DNA of 64,000 nt from Lota lota (lineage: Eukaryota; Chordata; Actinopteri; Gadiformes; Lotidae), in contig JACYXH010000772.1 of the NCBI GenBank assembly GCA_026745465.1, forward strand, positions 9,714,616-9,778,615. The letters run 5' to 3'. The position numbers and the translations under genes were made by a program. The notes below the pieces were generated by a model. The model was not told the DNA's origin. It was given only the letters and a program-made list of their open reading frames with translations, and ran no database searches. How positions within the stretch are numbered: position 1 is the first letter of the stretch; the number at the start of each line of letters is the position of its first letter. Of the stretch, positions 60,771-64,000 are shown in pieces.

Positions 60771-61792
60771 TGACAGACTGTCAGACAGATTCACAAGCAT
60801 CAAAGGCTAGCAACAGACTTCAGACTTCAGTGTTACATTTGTTGTACAATGTTTATGTTTTTTAATTGGGTTAGGTAATAATGAGTGGGACAGAAGATGA
60901 TAAACACTAAAAACAAGCATAATATCATTATTATATTTTAATTGTGGTGAATACCGGGACATTTGGTAGCGAATGTTGAAAGCAGGGACAATTTAGTATT
61001 TTACAGATATTTTTCAGGACTCAGGGTACCCAGGTGACAATCTCGGACGAACCGGGACGTTTCATTACCATATATAGGTAGCATAAAGAGAAAAAGTAAC
61101 AAGTGACATAATAATGGAAAGCAGCCTACATATTTGATTGTGTAAAACAGAAGCAACAGTATTATGAAACCCAGGCGATGAGATGGCTACAAATTGCTGA
61201 CTTAAAACTGGATTTGCACTAACATTAAAGGCAGAAAATTGAACATCAGCACCGTGCACATGCACATCTGCATAATGCACACGCACATCAGCACCGTGCA
61301 CGTGCACATCAACATAGTGCACCTCACACACACCTCAGCACCGCTACTGGAAAAAATCCCGCCTTTTCTCCGGGCTCACGACCTTCCCGCCGAAACTCGA
61401 GAGAAGGAACAATGTGCTGCTGTTAGCTTGCGGCGTTCGTTCTCCTTGCTACTGCTCTAGCTAGCTGCTTCCGCAATTCCCTTGAATATTCATTTCCTCA
61501 CTTGCATCCCGCATTGACGGAGACACAGATTGCCAGCGCCGGGTGGATTAACATGCAGGACTTCTAATTCTCTGGCTGTCACGATGGCTTCCCGTCAGGC
61601 CCGAGATATGCGCAGCGGGGTTTGCTAATTGGAAGTTGTTAGCTACAAGGGACAAGCAGAAGAAAATGACGGTAATCTGCTTAGCTGTGTACTGGAGGTT
61701 CAAGCACTGATTTGTTATGATTGAGGAGGCTCTCCCCCAACTCTGACCTCCATTTTCTCTGTCTCTCTGTGTCTCTCTCTCTCTCTCTCTCT

Positions 61793-62017
<225 letters not shown>

Positions 62018-62661
62018 TGTGAATAGATCATTTGTGTCGCACATGATAACTCTCTTTAAACCTCTGCTGAACTGTGTGAAGTAACATAAAACACAACCGG
62101 TTTGACCAAGACAAAAAAAGAGCATGTGTGCTTTCTTTTTCTCTGTAGGTTATGATGTTATTTTGTTTGAGCTCATAATACAATTATATATTATAGCAAT
62201 AGGGTAACAATCCCTCTGAATAAAATACATGAAAGCATTTTAATGAAAAACACTTATCTATAATATTATTCAGCTGGACTATTATGGTCCTACCATGACT
62301 AAATTGCTAAATAATCACTATATTAATAGTAGTCATTTGGTTATATATAATAGTAAATAAATTACTACTAGCTAAATACAATCAAAGGCATATACAGTAC
62401 TTGATTTAATAATTGATGTGGACACAAATGAGGCAGGTCCGCAGAGTTGAATTTTCAATCAAGATTATTGCAAAGGACATATCGGTCTTGTATCCCCTCC
62501 GTGACCAAAGATATGCCCATGGATACCGCAGTATTACAGGCCTATTGTAGATCAATCATTATGTGTGGTTGTCTTGCCTTTAGCCTCCTCTCAGCAGTGT
62601 GGCGTGGACCATATGGTTCCCTGAAGAGCTGTAGTTTTATAAAATATGCGCGTTGCCCAAT

Positions 62662-62662
<1 letters not shown>

Positions 62663-62739
<77 letters not shown>
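62663..62739. repeat. (CA)38 microsatellite
   Basis: 77 bp of perfect CA. Confidence 0.96.
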
Positions 62740-62741
<2 letters not shown>

Positions 62742-63059
62742 CACTTACACAATGCTTAAATATGAGCCAACAAATTCACAATGAAGCAGTCATCATAGCA
62801 TTGAACAAAGGATAAATAAACACACACAAATAGGCATATTGTACAGACAGTTTTTGCCATACACACACATAACATAATTGTAAATCATATTCCTGAGTGT
62901 TCTACATACAGTAATAGGTTTTATCGGACTACACAAGTTTGCATGAATAACGTGAACATAAACATAGGAAAGCTTAGAAATATCTGGATTCCCAAAACAG
63001 AAAACAGCAGCCAACTAAAGACAGCCAGCTCTCTTATTCTCCAAGTGTTTTTCCAACAG

Positions 63060-63770
63060 GCTAGCACTAGTATAGCACCATGGCTCACTTATCCTGCTAA
63101 AATTATATTTTGCTAGTGCATAGACCTACATGGCCATAGCATGGCAATAGTGAAATACTTGGCTAATGCACTGAGATGGTACCATAATAGCTTCTAACAT
63201 TACATCATGTTAGCATAATATCCATACTAGTCCATAGGTCTCCATCGAGTGTGGCTAGGGTTAAATACTCGGCTACTGCAGTAGCATAACATCATGGTAG
63301 CATGATGTTAGCACTGTGCTAGCACACAATGTTAGCATAATAACTATGCTATCCCATAAACCTCCACCAGGCAGTGTGATAGGGTTAAATACTGGGCTAA
63401 ACCACTAGCATAACATGTTTTGCATGATGTTAGCACTGTGCTAGCAAGACATCATGTTAGCATAATGGCTATGCAAGCCCATAGACCTCCACCAGGCTCT
63501 GCGGCTAGGGTTAAATACTGGGCTTATCCACTACCATAAAATCATGTTTGCATGATGTTAGCACTGTGCTAGCGTGACATCATATTAGCATAATAGCCAT
63601 GCTAGCCTCTAGACCTCCACCAGGCAGTGTGGCAAGGGTTAAATACTGGGCTCATGCACTAGCATAGCATCATGTTAGCATAATTAGCACAACTATTATG
63701 CTAACATGGTGCTTTGCTAGTGTACAGAGCTCCAGGCAGTGTGGCTAGGGTTAAATACTGGGCTATTTCA
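63060..63770. repeat. Satellite-like tandem repeat, 110-128-bp unit, about 5.5 copies
   Basis: The anchor GGGTTAAATACT recurs at 63258, 63382, 63508, 63636 and 63748, with a decayed copy near 63149. Each unit also contains CATCATGTTAGCAT, AGCACTGTGCTAGC and CATAGACCTCCACCAGGCAG. Inside each unit TTAGCAT/ATGCTAA words form short inverted repeats. Confidence 0.9.
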
Positions 63771-64000
63771 CAGAGGGCGGCTTGCAGAGGGGGCAGAAGT
63801 ATCTTCCCACAGTGAGTTGAATTAGTAATGGGTGGAAATAAAGGGACCCCAGTGGTGATCTAATCCCCCCGATGTAGCACCAGCTAACAACACAGTTCCC
63901 TTCCTTTCTGCTGGCTTTTAAATATACCCTATGGGCCCTTATTCAACTTGCGGCAATCTTGGTCCTCGAACTGATTGTGGGATTTTGCATTCAGTTCCCC

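Noticed and set aside
63060..63770. CRISPR-like array
   Set aside because: Units of 110-128 bp vary along their whole length, with no short exact repeats separated by unique spacers, and the host is a vertebrate.

Overview
This is vertebrate, almost certainly teleost fish, genomic DNA. Introns are GT-AG, exons are GC-rich, tRNA-derived SINE copies and fish-type transposon remnants are scattered throughout, and there is an extraordinary load of long, nearly perfect simple repeats (CA/GT, CT/GA, CAGA, TAG, poly-C/poly-G). By hand tally these near-perfect repeats cover about 3.3 kb, roughly 5% of the window, with individual arrays up to about 315 bp. That density is what is known from codfishes (Gadidae), so a gadid is my best guess; this is inference, not proof. 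Most long open frames in the window are repeats read as protein (Cys-Val, His-Thr, Ser-Leu, Arg-Glu strings) and are not genes.

Two real protein-coding genes are present, both on the + strand and arranged head to tail. (1) The 3' part of GAB2, the GRB2-associated-binding docking/adaptor protein: eight coding exons between 15553 and 23434, corresponding to exons 3-10 of the ten-exon vertebrate gene, preceded by at least 15.5 kb of intron and followed by a 3' UTR of about 3.9 kb ending near a poly(A) signal at 27328. The PH-domain exons lie upstream of the window. (2) The 5' part of MAML2, a mastermind-like Notch coactivator: coding exon 1 (30466-30891), a 27.6-kb intron, and exon 2 (58469-59795). 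Later exons lie beyond the window. MAML2 exon 2 carries a one-base frame break in a C6 run at 59284-59289, which looks like an assembly or population indel.

Layout: 1-15552 GAB2 intron (a hAT-type miniature element with a clear 8-bp target-site duplication, minisatellites, a perfect 25-bp inverted repeat, a fish interspersed repeat, very long CAGA and GT/GA arrays); 15553-23434 GAB2 exons, several hugged by microsatellites that form part of the splice signals; 23435-27350 3' UTR; 27351-30465 intergenic; 30466-59795 MAML2 exon 1, intron 1 and exon 2; 59796-64000 MAML2 intron 2 with a decayed hAT-type zinc-finger remnant and a ~110-128-bp satellite.

The two genes act in different pathways. GAB2 docks GRB2, PI3-kinase p85 and SHP2 downstream of receptor tyrosine kinases and cytokine receptors at the membrane. 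MAML2 binds the Notch intracellular domain-CSL complex in the nucleus and recruits p300. Their adjacency parallels the linkage of GAB1 with MAML3 and of GAB3 with MAMLD1 in human, suggesting an old GAB-MAML neighbourhood. I found no prokaryotic features, CRISPR arrays, rRNA or bona fide tRNA genes, and no convincing new multi-gene system. The best leads are splice control by UG repeats around a SHP2-docking exon of GAB2, the MAML2 frame break, and the GAB2-MAML2 neighbourhood.
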